From SIG480 sp045595605 (GTDB lineage Bacteria > Bacillota > Clostridia > Oscillospirales > JAAYXM01): a stretch of 19,202 nt of DNA. Made by a program: the position numbers and the translations under genes. The stretch spans positions 1 to 19,202 of the forward strand of contig JAZOAS010000052.1 in assembly GCA_045595605.1 (NCBI GenBank), in the 5' to 3' direction. Of this stretch, positions 7,579-14,683 are shown piece after piece. The first letter of the stretch is position 1; every line of letters begins with the position of its first letter. The notes under the pieces were generated by a model. That model was not told the DNA's origin. It ran no database searches and saw nothing but the letters and a program-made list of their open reading frames with translations.

Positions 7579-8550
7579 GTGAAAAAGCTTTTTCTGATAC
7601 CGTTTTTTCTGTGCCTTTTACTTTCGGGATGTGCTGACTACAACGAGCTCAATATGCAGGAGCTTGTAAGTCATGCGGGTGTTGATTTTCAAAATGACGA
7701 GGTTTTTGTAAGTGTTCTCTGCGAAGGGGAAGAGAAAGGCATCTTTCACTCTCGCGGAAAAAGCTTTTTCGAAGCGGTACGGGAGCTGTCGGGAAGTCTT
7801 GATAAAAAGCTGTACTGGGGTCACGCCGAGAGCATCGTCTTTGGAGAAGAGGCTCTTGAGAGTTCATTCGACGGTACGGTCGACGCCGTTTTGAGAGCGC
7901 GGGATGTATATCTCGATATAATACCCGTTGCCACAAAGAATGTGACGGCAAAAGAGGTTATAGAGAAAATGGGCGAGGGTAGCGCAGAAACGCTTTCTGT
8001 TTTTGTCAATGAGGGAAACTCAAGGCGTTTCAAGGCAGTTCCATTATGGCGCCTTCTCCGTGAACGCGAGCTGTATGGCGCGTGCGTGATTCCGTCGGTT
8101 GAGAGAAAAGACGGCGGTCTTGCGCTTTCCGGTGGCGCGGTTATTTCAGAAGCGGGACTTGCGGGGTATCTTTCTGAGAATGAATTTCTTTTTTTGTCAC
8201 TTCTGACGGACAGAACAGCGGGTGGTTATCTTCCTGAAATTAAAACGGAGAATGCTGAGGTTTCGTTTGAGATTCTTGCAAATAACCTGAATGTGAAAGA
8301 AATTGACGCGGGTTTTTTGATTGAGCAGGAGATAACCCTCTCGCCTGCAGAGATGCGAGGTAATGCGAGTGATTCAGAGATGAGTTCGGCGGCAAAACTT
8401 TTTCTTGAAAACGGGTATAAAAAGCTGATTTCGCTCGCAAAAGAGCGTGATTTTGGGAATGTTTTTATGCTAAAGGGGATGAAAACTGTTCCCGAAATGG
8501 AGTTTGATATAAAAGTTACAATAAGCGATGTTCTCGGAGGGAGAGGATAA
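7579..8550 (+). CDS. gerAC: Spore germinant receptor lipoprotein subunit C (Ger(x)C family)
   Basis: The start is the GTG at 7579, 10 bases after AGGAGG (7563-7568). A longer in-frame ATG at 7531 lies inside gerAA and has no ribosome binding site. The protein of 323 residues opens with a lipoprotein signal peptide ending in the lipobox LSGC (C18), then CADYNELNMQ, a typical GerC opening. GHAESIVFGEE and AVLRARDVYLDI are also typical of the N-terminal GerC domain. The lipid anchor would hold it on the outer face of the spore inner membrane beside the A and B subunits. It is shorter than the usual 370-400 residues, and the deficit appears to lie in the middle and C-terminal domains. The end overlaps the ribosome binding site of the next small gene. 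Confidence 0.93.
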   Translation: MKKLFLIPFFLCLLLSGCADYNELNMQELVSHAGVDFQNDEVFVSVLCEGEEKGIFHSRGKSFFEAVRELSGSLDKKLYWGHAESIVFGEEALESSFDGTVDAVLRARDVYLDIIPVATKNVTAKEVIEKMGEGSAETLSVFVNEGNSRRFKAVPLWRLLRERELYGACVIPSVERKDGGLALSGGAVISEAGLAGYLSENEFLFLSLLTDRTAGGYLPEIKTENAEVSFEILANNLNVKEIDAGFLIEQEITLSPAEMRGNASDSEMSSAAKLFLENGYKKLISLAKERDFGNVFMLKGMKTVPEMEFDIKVTISDVLGGRG

Positions 8551-8551
8551 A

Positions 8552-8746
8552 GTGGGGCTTCTTCTTGTGGTGATATATATGGCTTTCCTCATTCGGGGCT
8601 TTTTAAAACGCGAGGGGAGGGAGAAGGTGCTCTTTGGAGTACTTTCTTTGCTGTCACTTGTGCTTGCGTATGTTGCGGGGGAGTTTGCCAAGGGAGACCA
8701 TATCGGAGCGTCTCTCTCGGGAATGGTCTCGATTTTTATGAGGTAG
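8552..8746 (+). CDS. Small two-helix membrane protein in the ger operon (possible D subunit)
   Basis: The GTG at 8552 is one base after the gerAC stop and follows a long purine-rich ribosome binding site (GGAGGGAGAGG, 8536-8546) inside the end of gerAC. The product is 64 residues. Helix one is about residues 2-14 (LLLVVIYMAFLI), followed by the basic loop RGFLKREGREK, helix two about 25-39 (FGVLSLLSLVLAYVAG), and a short polar tail ending in IFMR. No motif identifies it by sequence alone. Some Bacillus germinant receptor operons encode a so-called D subunit of about 70-75 residues with two membrane segments that modulates receptor activity. Size, topology and position fit that description, which is inference. 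A longer ATG start at 8528 lies within gerAC and is less likely. Confidence 0.8.
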   Translation: MGLLLVVIYMAFLIRGFLKREGREKVLFGVLSLLSLVLAYVAGEFAKGDHIGASLSGMVSIFMR

Positions 8747-8749
8747 CGT

Positions 8750-9832
8750 ATGGAGAAAGGTAAAATTTCAAATGGAGCGGGAGCCCTTCTGATTGCGCTT
8801 TCGGCTATGACAAATGCGTTTTCCGTAATGCCGGGAAGTGACGCGGGTAGCTGGGTTTGGGTATCGGATATTATCGCGTCAATACTTGCGCTTCTCGTTG
8901 TGTTTTTCTTGAGTTTTGTGTGTGATGCTTTTTCGGAGAAATCGTTTTACGGTGTGATTAAAAGCCTTGCGGGAAAGAAAACCGGCTCCGCAATCGGATT
9001 TGTTTTTGTTGCCCTTACGCTTCTTTCCTGCGTTGTATCGCTGACGGTTTTTTCACGGTTTGTGCGTCTCACCGCGCTTCCGCAGACACCGCAGATAATA
9101 ATTCCGCTTCTTTTAATTATCGTTTCCGCGTTTTCTCTCTCGCGCGGGGCGGAATCAATTTCGGGTTCAGCGCGGCTTCTCTTTGTTTTCGTTTTTGCGG
9201 TCTTCGTGTTTTTTCTTATTTCAGGTGTACCGCAGGTGGAAAAGAGCCTTATCCTGCCGCAGGGAGAGGGTTTTTCAAAGCTTCTCTCGGGCGCGGGAGA
9301 GGTTTTTCTCAACAGGTTTGGATACATCCCCGCGTTTATGGCAATTTATACGCGGATGTCGGAGAGAAAAACGCGGAGAAAATATGCGCTCTTCTCCGTT
9401 TCTGTTGTGGGAGCAGTGCTTGCGATTCTTTCTTCGATAACCGTTTCAACTCTTGGCGAAGGAACGGCAAAAGTCGATTTTTACCCCATATATACGGCGA
9501 TGTCGCTTCACGCTGTGGGGGGATTTATACAGCATACCGAGATTTTTGCGTGTATTGCAATGGTACTGTGTCTGTATTTTAAATGTTCGGTATGTCTCCT
9601 TTTCTGTGATGATATGCTCGGAGAGATTTTTGATACCGAAAAGAAATACGGCGTGCATATCCCGCTTGCGCTTATTTGTGCCGCGTCAACTCAGATTATA
9701 TATAAGGATGTATCGTCTCTTCGTACTCTTCTTGAGTGGAAAAGTGCTGCGGGGATAATTTTGGCTTTGAATATAATTATTCCGCTTTTGCTTTTTGTAA
9801 TATGCCTTCTTAAAAAGAAAAAAGTAAACTGA
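8750..9832 (+). CDS. gerAB: Spore germinant receptor permease subunit B (GerAB/endospore germination permease family)
   Basis: This 360-residue integral membrane protein has about ten hydrophobic helices and the layout of the APC-superfamily GerB subunits, which bind the nutrient germinant in the spore inner membrane. The features seen are an N-terminal KISNGAGALLIALSAMTNAFSVMPG segment, LFVFVFAVFVFFLISG, the FGYIPAFMAIYTRMSERK region, and a C-terminal helix followed by LKKKKVN. The ATG at 8750 lies three bases after the stop of the small gene, and GAGG (8740-8743) inside that gene serves as ribosome binding site, so translation is probably coupled. The order A, C, small protein, B is notable because A, B, C is the commoner order. 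No terminator is visible downstream. Confidence 0.93.
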   Translation: MEKGKISNGAGALLIALSAMTNAFSVMPGSDAGSWVWVSDIIASILALLVVFFLSFVCDAFSEKSFYGVIKSLAGKKTGSAIGFVFVALTLLSCVVSLTVFSRFVRLTALPQTPQIIIPLLLIIVSAFSLSRGAESISGSARLLFVFVFAVFVFFLISGVPQVEKSLILPQGEGFSKLLSGAGEVFLNRFGYIPAFMAIYTRMSERKTRRKYALFSVSVVGAVLAILSSITVSTLGEGTAKVDFYPIYTAMSLHAVGGFIQHTEIFACIAMVLCLYFKCSVCLLFCDDMLGEIFDTEKKYGVHIPLALICAASTQIIYKDVSSLRTLLEWKSAAGIILALNIIIPLLLFVICLLKKKKVN

Positions 9833-9836
9833 TTTT

Positions 9837-9864
9837 CACCTAAACTTTACCTCCGCATAATATG
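9837..9864 (+). promoter_or_regulatory. Candidate mother-cell (sigma-K-like) promoter
   Basis: CACC (9837-9840), 15 bases, then CATAATATG (9856-9864) preceded by G. This fits the sigma-K pattern mACm, N15-16, gCATAnnnTa except for the last base. It lies in the 76-base gap before the cysteine-rich gene, about 40 bases from its ATG, which allows a normal leader containing GGGAGG (9895-9900). Confidence 0.45.
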
Positions 9865-9908
9865 TAGTGAAGGAAAACTTCAAAACATCATTACGGGAGG
9901 TAAAGAAA

Positions 9909-10754
9909 ATGCCTGATAAGGTATTACCCGGCCCGATTCACGGAAATGCTCCGTGTGTAAAAGAGGCTGTGTGTATCCATACAAAAAGAATCTATGATTC
10001 GTGCAGGGATAAGGAATGCATCGAGAACATAAGAGTTTATCCGACTCGCTGTTCTCAGGAGATTTTAGACTGTGCAACAAGCGTGAAACCGCGGGAAGCA
10101 AAGCTTCTCTGGACGAACATAGATGTGCACGAGGTCACCTTCAACAGAGGCTTCTATACTGTTGATATCAAATTCTTCTATGAAATCACGGTTGAGGTTT
10201 GCTCCTGTGCAGGAAAGACTCAGAAGATCAAGGGTCTTGCAATTTACGATAAGCGCGTCATCCTCTTCGGTTCAGAGGGCGATGTAAAGATTTTCAATTC
10301 CCGCCTTTCACCGTGCGACAAGTGTGCAGATAATATGCCTCAGGCGTTTGTCGAGGCGGTTGACCCGATTTTCCTCAGTGCAGAGCTTTGCGAGGCAAGA
10401 AGAGTATGTACTCTTCCCGAGTGCGAGTGTGACTGCGACGAGCTCTGCGATGTGCCGAATTGTGTACGCGACATTTTCGACGATGAGCTCATCACAAACG
10501 GCGGTTGCAAGAATCTTCTCGTAACTCTCGGCCAGTTCTCGATTGTCCGTCTTGAGCGCGATTCCCAGCTTCTCATTCCGGCGTATGATTTCTGTATGCC
10601 CGAAAAGGAGTGCGTAGGCTCAAGTGAGGACAGACCCTGCGACCTCTTCAGAAAAATCAAGTTCCCCGTGAACGAATTTTTCCCGCCCTCAGCGCGCGAG
10701 AGCATAAGCGACACTTCTTGTGAAAAGCCGTCCCGCGGCTGCTGCGGAAAGTAG
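9909..10754 (+). CDS. Cysteine-rich protein of unknown function, possible spore-coat-associated
   Basis: The ATG at 9909 follows GGGAGG by 8 bases; an earlier in-frame GTG at 9867 lies upstream of this ribosome binding site. The product is 281 residues with 24 cysteines (about 8.5 percent) and no signal peptide or membrane helix. An N-terminal segment with CIHTKRIYDSCRDKECIEN is followed by a beta-rich central part (about 65-135, including VTFNRGFYTVDIKFFYEITVE-type strands). A CECDCDELC cluster and a C-terminal GCCGK end follow. I recognise it as resembling conserved hypothetical proteins of spore-forming Clostridia that begin with an IYDSCRDKDC-type motif, but I know no function. A coat or exosporium role is inferred from cysteine content, the ger neighbour and the sigma-K-like promoter. 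Metal binding by the cysteines is an alternative. Confidence 0.85.
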   Translation: MPDKVLPGPIHGNAPCVKEAVCIHTKRIYDSCRDKECIENIRVYPTRCSQEILDCATSVKPREAKLLWTNIDVHEVTFNRGFYTVDIKFFYEITVEVCSCAGKTQKIKGLAIYDKRVILFGSEGDVKIFNSRLSPCDKCADNMPQAFVEAVDPIFLSAELCEARRVCTLPECECDCDELCDVPNCVRDIFDDELITNGGCKNLLVTLGQFSIVRLERDSQLLIPAYDFCMPEKECVGSSEDRPCDLFRKIKFPVNEFFPPSARESISDTSCEKPSRGCCGK

Positions 10755-10759
10755 AACCT

Positions 10760-12283
10760 CTAACGCTCATTCTTCGGAATGAGCGTTTTTATATATCTTA
10801 TCGGATTCGTGCCGAGAGCCGAGAGTGATATGCAGTAAACTGCTATTCCGCAAGTGGCAGAAATGAAAAGTCCACCCGAGAGCATGTATATAATTCTTGT
10901 GAGAAGTGCTGAGAGAGTTGCGGCAAGGAGCGGTGATAAGAACCAGTTTGAAAACCGTGGGACAAGGGAAATCGTCCGACAGAGGCAGATAAACTGCAAA
11001 ATGGCGCATACGGCGCCCGAGGCGACTCCCCCAATCGCAAAGGCCACGAGTCCGAGTTCGGGAATTCCAACAAGCCATGTGAAAATGAGCTGAATAACCC
11101 CGCCGATTATTATGTAGAAAGCTGATATCTTCTGCTTTCCGATAGCGTTTAAAAGTGCGCCGAGTGACATCTCATAATACGAAATAAGTGTTGAGATGCA
11201 CAGTGGGAAGATGAGATAAGGCGGAGTATCGTGAGAAAAGATAAGTGTGATGAGAGGTCGGGCGAGCGGAATCAGAACGGCCATAAGCGGCATTGCGAGA
11301 AGACTCGTTGAGTGGATTGTCTTTGCGGCTTTTCGCCTCATGTCGGAAAAATCTGTTTTCGCTCTTGCGGAGGATAGGCGCGGCACCATAACGGAGGTAA
11401 GCGACGCGATGAAAGCTATGGGAAAAGAGAGAAGTGGCATGGCCATTCCGAAAACTATTCCGAAGCTTTCTGTCGCGGCGGCGCGGGTAAGACCCGCAGC
11501 GCAGAGCCGTTGCGGGATGAGTGCAGAATTCAAGAAAGCGAGAAGATTATTAATTCCCGCAGAGGCAGAAACGGGAAGCGCAATAGAAAAAAGCTCGCGG
11601 CTTGTCGGTGGTTTTGCTCTTGCTTTTGAGAGCCCCTTTTTATCAAAACGGAAGAATATATGCAGAATAAGCGCGCTTGAAAGCTCGCTTATTATCATAC
11701 CGAGGATGATAAGCCCAACTGCAAAAACCGGGTTTTCGGGATGGAAGAAAACAAGGAGCGCGCAGACTGAAACAGCTCGGATAACCTGTTCTGAAAGCTC
11801 ACTTGTTATCTGTGGAGAAACCTTATCCACACCGTAAAAATAGTTTTTGAGAATGTTTTCAAAGCCCGTCAGAAAGAGACAGATAAAAAGGAACGGGAGC
11901 GAGTAGAGAAGTCTGATATCTCCGAGAAAACTTCCGCAGATTATCTTGCGGAAGAAAAATGTAAGTATTCCGCAGATAATAAGAAGAAAAGAAAAAAGAC
12001 GGAAAGCGCGCCCGACCGTGGCTCTTGCGCCAAGCCTGTCACCAAGACCGAAGCATGCGGCAGAGGTGCGGGAGACAGCAACCGTAAGCCCTGTGAGAGT
12101 AAGAGAAGAAAGAAGGGAATAAAAAGGCATTACAAGCTGATACAGCCCCATTCCTTCAGCACCGGTAAGACGGCTTAAAAGCACGCGATACAAAAAACCG
12201 AGAAGCTGAAGAAGGACATTCGAAATTGTAAGAAATAAAAGATTTCTGAAAACCGACTCGCGGCTGATTTTTGAAATAAGCAT
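10760..12283 (-). CDS. spoVB: SpoVB-like MOP-superfamily flippase (stage V sporulation protein B)
   Basis: This 507-residue protein has about 14 hydrophobic segments. The N-terminal region with FLYRVLLSRLTGAEGMGLYQLVMPFY is typical of the SpoVB/polysaccharide-transport family. So are the LTGLTVAVSR segment and an internal SIALPVSASAGINNLLAFLNS repeat start. SpoVB acts in spore cortex formation, probably moving lipid-linked precursors across the mother-cell-derived membrane. Other family members export polysaccharide intermediates, so the exact cargo is not certain. The ATG at 12283 is preceded by GGGGG 7 bases upstream, and this sequence is buried in a strong hairpin. The last six codons form part of the terminator of the convergent cysteine-rich gene. 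The position beside germination genes supports a sporulation role. Confidence 0.88.
   Translation of the reverse strand: MLISKISRESVFRNLLFLTISNVLLQLLGFLYRVLLSRLTGAEGMGLYQLVMPFYSLLSSLTLTGLTVAVSRTSAACFGLGDRLGARATVGRAFRLFSFLLIICGILTFFFRKIICGSFLGDIRLLYSLPFLFICLFLTGFENILKNYFYGVDKVSPQITSELSEQVIRAVSVCALLVFFHPENPVFAVGLIILGMIISELSSALILHIFFRFDKKGLSKARAKPPTSRELFSIALPVSASAGINNLLAFLNSALIPQRLCAAGLTRAAATESFGIVFGMAMPLLSFPIAFIASLTSVMVPRLSSARAKTDFSDMRRKAAKTIHSTSLLAMPLMAVLIPLARPLITLIFSHDTPPYLIFPLCISTLISYYEMSLGALLNAIGKQKISAFYIIIGGVIQLIFTWLVGIPELGLVAFAIGGVASGAVCAILQFICLCRTISLVPRFSNWFLSPLLAATLSALLTRIIYMLSGGLFISATCGIAVYCISLSALGTNPIRYIKTLIPKNER
10762..10790 (+). terminator. Rho-independent terminator of the cysteine-rich gene
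   Basis: ACGCTCATTC (10763-10772), UUCG tetraloop, GAATGAGCGT (10777-10786), then a T-run. The stem is perfect and the C(UUCG)G loop is very stable. The 5' arm begins inside the stop codon of the convergent spoVB gene. On the minus strand no T-run follows, so it is a one-way terminator. Confidence 0.93.
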
Positions 12284-12288
12284 GAAGA

Positions 12289-12319
12289 CACCCCCGTCAT
12301 ACAGATTATGACGGGGGTG
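12289..12319 (-). promoter_or_regulatory. Hairpin hiding the spoVB ribosome binding site
   Basis: On the minus strand the arms CACCCCCGTCATA (12319-12307) and TATGACGGGGGTG (12301-12289) pair perfectly over 13 bases with loop ATCTG. The GGGGG that serves spoVB as Shine-Dalgarno sequence lies in the 3' arm, so RNA reading through from the upstream gene should have it paired. No T-run follows on this strand, which argues against a terminator. Confidence 0.8.
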
Positions 12320-12332
12320 GGCTTTTATATTC
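12303..12332 (-). promoter_or_regulatory. Candidate sigma-E-like promoter of spoVB
   Basis: On the minus strand GAATATA (12332-12326) resembles the sigma-E -35 (kmATATT). After 15 bases comes CATAATCT (12310-12303), which matches the conserved CATA and final T of sigma-E and sigma-K -10 elements. Transcripts would begin near 12297-12298, inside the 3' arm of the hairpin. spoVB is sigma-E dependent in Bacillus subtilis. The middle of the -10 is not consensus. Confidence 0.4.
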
Positions 12333-12346
12333 TGTTATGAAAGGAT

Positions 12347-13813
12347 TTAATTATAATTTACAGGCTTCCAATCGAAAAAGTCATTATATGTGTTTTGCGG
12401 GGTAGGGGATGATTTTTCAAAAAAGCCCGGTTGGGTGTACATTGCGGTATTCTTGAACATAATGGGGATGAACGGAAGCTTTTTGCAGAAAAGACGGAAG
12501 AAGTCATCCCTTGCTTCGTCACCTGCGAGGTATGCGGAATGCAGGGCGAGAAGCTCCGAATCGTAGAAAGCGCCGTAGTTGAGAGGGCCTTGCAAGAGCC
12601 GTGTAAGGTCAAAGTCAGCTCCGAGCGAAACCTCACTGTAGTATAGGTCAAAATCTCCTCTTGAAAGCGCGGATACATATTCGTTGAAGGGGAGTGCACG
12701 GACGGTGCACGGTGCACCGAGGCGCGTGAGCGTTTCGGAGATTCGCTTGCAGACAGCAAGCTTACCTGAGGTTTCGGCGTTTACTAAAATCTCAAGCGGC
12801 TCTGAAAGCTCTATGCGGAGATTTCCGTCATAAGTAAGGTTACCTGCTATCTCTGACGGGAATGACGAGGAGAACGGGTGAAGAGGGAGTGCGGAGGGAG
12901 TTCCCATCATTGCAAAGTCGTTCTTTGCGATGCTCTCGCGGTCAATAGCTCGCGCTATTGAAAGTCGGAGAGCGGGGTCTGCGAAAACTGCTTTTCTCAT
13001 ATTGAAGCCGAGATAGTGGAGGCGGGTTGTGCAGATATTGGTAATTTCCGATGCGCTGAGGGGTGTGAGCGGAGAAGAAGCTGTCGGGTCGCTTGTGAGA
13101 AGTGAGACAGTGTGGTTGTCAAACTCAAACAGAAGCTCATCCGTGCTTGCAACATCGGTGAGGGATATGACGGAATACGGGGTAGTTCTTCCGCTGTGGT
13201 GGCTCTCGCGCTTCACGAGGGAGGAAAAGTCGTCCTTCGGTGCGAAAAGCCCCGTGCCGACAGGGAGCATCTCACCGCGCGTTCCTTCTTTTATTATCGG
13301 AATATCAAGAAGGCGCGTAAAGCGCGCGTTGTCATATTTGAGACGGACGGTGACCGTTCCCGCTTTTTTTGAAGAGGAGATGCTCTCGATTATTGAGAGT
13401 GTGTTTGAATAGAACGAACTGCTCTCCGTTGCAGCGCGGAGGGAGGCGGCAACATCATCTGCGGTAAGCGGGCTTCCGTCAGAGAAGGTAACGCCCTTTT
13501 TTATGGTAAAGACATATGTCTTATCAGAGTAGGTGTACTCGGAGCAAAGCTCAGGTCGCGCTTCGAAATCGGCAGATACGGAAAAAAGTGGCTCCGTAAT
13601 AAGTCTGATGAGCTCGGAATTGAGCTTGTTTGTTGTAGTGTAAGGGTCTGCGCTTTCGTTTGATGCGAAAGCAACTCCGAAGGAGGAGTTGTCAGGCTGC
13701 GGTGCGTCTGCAGACAAAGTTTCTCTGTCAATCTCATCTATTTCCGCAATATTGCAGGCGGAAAAGAGAAGGGCGAGCATAAGAAAAAGCGGTAAAAGTC
13801 TTTTCACTGTCAT
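12347..13813 (-). CDS. Extracellular solute-binding lipoprotein, family 5 (peptide/nickel type), orphan
   Basis: The ATG at 13813 overlaps the pgeF stop (ATGA) and follows AGGAGG (plus 13818-13823) closely. A longer reading to 13909 lies inside pgeF and would bury the signal peptide. The protein of 488 residues begins with a lipoprotein signal peptide whose lipobox is FSAC (C20). The family-5 solute-binding fold is shown by DPYTTTNKLNSELIRLITEPLF near the mature start, YVFTIKKGVTFSDGSPLTADDVAASL, RLHYLGFNMRKAVFADPALRLSIARAIDRE and the C-terminal LYYSEVSLGADFDLTRLL. Such proteins capture peptides, nickel or other solutes outside the cell for an ABC permease. No permease or ATPase gene is nearby, so it must work with a distant transporter or alone. 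Translational coupling to pgeF is likely. Confidence 0.9.
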   Translation of the reverse strand: MTVKRLLPLFLMLALLFSACNIAEIDEIDRETLSADAPQPDNSSFGVAFASNESADPYTTTNKLNSELIRLITEPLFSVSADFEARPELCSEYTYSDKTYVFTIKKGVTFSDGSPLTADDVAASLRAATESSSFYSNTLSIIESISSSKKAGTVTVRLKYDNARFTRLLDIPIIKEGTRGEMLPVGTGLFAPKDDFSSLVKRESHHSGRTTPYSVISLTDVASTDELLFEFDNHTVSLLTSDPTASSPLTPLSASEITNICTTRLHYLGFNMRKAVFADPALRLSIARAIDRESIAKNDFAMMGTPSALPLHPFSSSFPSEIAGNLTYDGNLRIELSEPLEILVNAETSGKLAVCKRISETLTRLGAPCTVRALPFNEYVSALSRGDFDLYYSEVSLGADFDLTRLLQGPLNYGAFYDSELLALHSAYLAGDEARDDFFRLFCKKLPFIPIMFKNTAMYTQPGFFEKSSPTPQNTYNDFFDWKPVNYN

Positions 13814-14634
13814 ATTTCCTCCTGAAGCATAATAATCGCCGCCATGGCACCGCGGATACCGCCGGTTGCACGGTGCGACCAGAAAATGTCCGATTTGCAG
13901 AAGGTGCACTCGTCAGAGAGAGTTATGTTTTCATCCTGTACCCCTGCGCTGATGAGCGATTCTGCACAGAGCCCTGCAAGGTCAATGTGGAATTTTCCGT
14001 TCTTATCGTCAGTTATATACGGCGTTGCATTTTCGCCGTAGCTGTTCATCATAGCATCGCGCACCTCAGGGCCGCACTCAAAACAGCACTTAGCGATAGA
14101 CGGGCCTATCGCAGCGATGACATTTTTCGGGTCAACGCCGAAGGCGTCCTTCATTTTGGAAACTGTCACAGCGGGGACATTGAGCGCGCACCCGCGCCAG
14201 CCCGCGTGAGCAACTCCGCACACACCGAGAATCGGGTCAAGAAGAAAAATCGGAACGCAGTCTGCGTGGTAGGTTGCAAGCGGAAGGTTTTTGATATTTG
14301 TGATAATTGCATCAAACTCGCGCTTGTCGGGCAGATAAGCTTCACCTGCATCAGAGAGCGTTGCAACACAGACATCGTTTTTATGAACCTGAGTGAAGGC
14401 TATGATTTTTTCGTGCGGAAAGGAAAGAGTTTCTCCGAGAATTTCGTAGTTTCGAAGAACGGACTCTCTGTCATCACCCCTGCCAAAACCGAGGTTCATC
14501 GTATCAATCGGCGGTTTTGAAACCCCGCCCTTTCTTGTCGTGAAAGCGGTAAGGCAAATCCCCGTTTCGTCAAAAGACGGAACGGAAAGGGTAAGAAGCC
14601 CGTTTGTTTCGTTGTAAGAAAAACCGTGTTTCAT
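13810..14634 (-). CDS. pgeF: YfiH/YlmD-type polyphenol oxidase-fold protein (purine nucleoside phosphorylase LACC1-like)
   Basis: The product is 274 residues from the ATG at 14634, which has AAGGTGA 6 bases upstream; an ATG 18 bases earlier has no such site. The conserved metal and active-site positions are present: H84 in FTQVH, C126 in HADC, H143 in VAHAGWRG, and the CCFEC stretch near 183-187 after IGPSIA. Family members bind zinc or copper. They have been linked both to purine nucleoside phosphorylase/adenosine deaminase chemistry and to peptidoglycan editing (removal of L-Ser-containing cross-links), so the role here is not settled. It lies just downstream of the typA terminator and overlaps the solute-binding protein gene by four bases. 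No clear promoter is seen in the short gap, so it probably depends on typA read-through. Confidence 0.92.
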   Translation of the reverse strand: MKHGFSYNETNGLLTLSVPSFDETGICLTAFTTRKGGVSKPPIDTMNLGFGRGDDRESVLRNYEILGETLSFPHEKIIAFTQVHKNDVCVATLSDAGEAYLPDKREFDAIITNIKNLPLATYHADCVPIFLLDPILGVCGVAHAGWRGCALNVPAVTVSKMKDAFGVDPKNVIAAIGPSIAKCCFECGPEVRDAMMNSYGENATPYITDDKNGKFHIDLAGLCAESLISAGVQDENITLSDECTFCKSDIFWSHRATGGIRGAMAAIIMLQEEI

Positions 14635-14650
14635 AAAGTCACCTTCATTC

Positions 14651-14680
14651 AAGAAAAGCCCCTTGTAAGCAAGGGGCTTT
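14651..14680 (-). terminator. Rho-independent terminator after typA
   Basis: AAAGCCCCTTG (14655-14665), TAAG loop, CAAGGGGCTTT (14670-14680). On the minus strand the stem is followed by a broken T-run (TTTTCTTG), so read-through into pgeF is plausible. Confidence 0.8.
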
Positions 14681-14683
14681 GTT

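Noticed and set aside
11247..11837. Plus-strand open frame of 196 codons
   Set aside because: It lies wholly antisense to spoVB, has no ribosome binding site and a low-complexity composition; spoVB is well supported on the other strand.
12289..12323. The spoVB leader hairpin as an intrinsic terminator
   Set aside because: On the minus strand no T-run follows the stem. On the plus strand GGCTTTTATATT follows, but no plus-strand gene ends there.
13814..13909. Longer N-terminus for the solute-binding lipoprotein
   Set aside because: It would overlap pgeF by about 100 bases and put 32 residues in front of a normal lipoprotein signal peptide; the ATG at 13813 has AGGAGG and an ATGA overlap.
13873..14520. 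Plus-strand open frame of 215 codons
   Set aside because: Antisense to pgeF, whose conserved H, C and H active-site positions are all on the minus strand.
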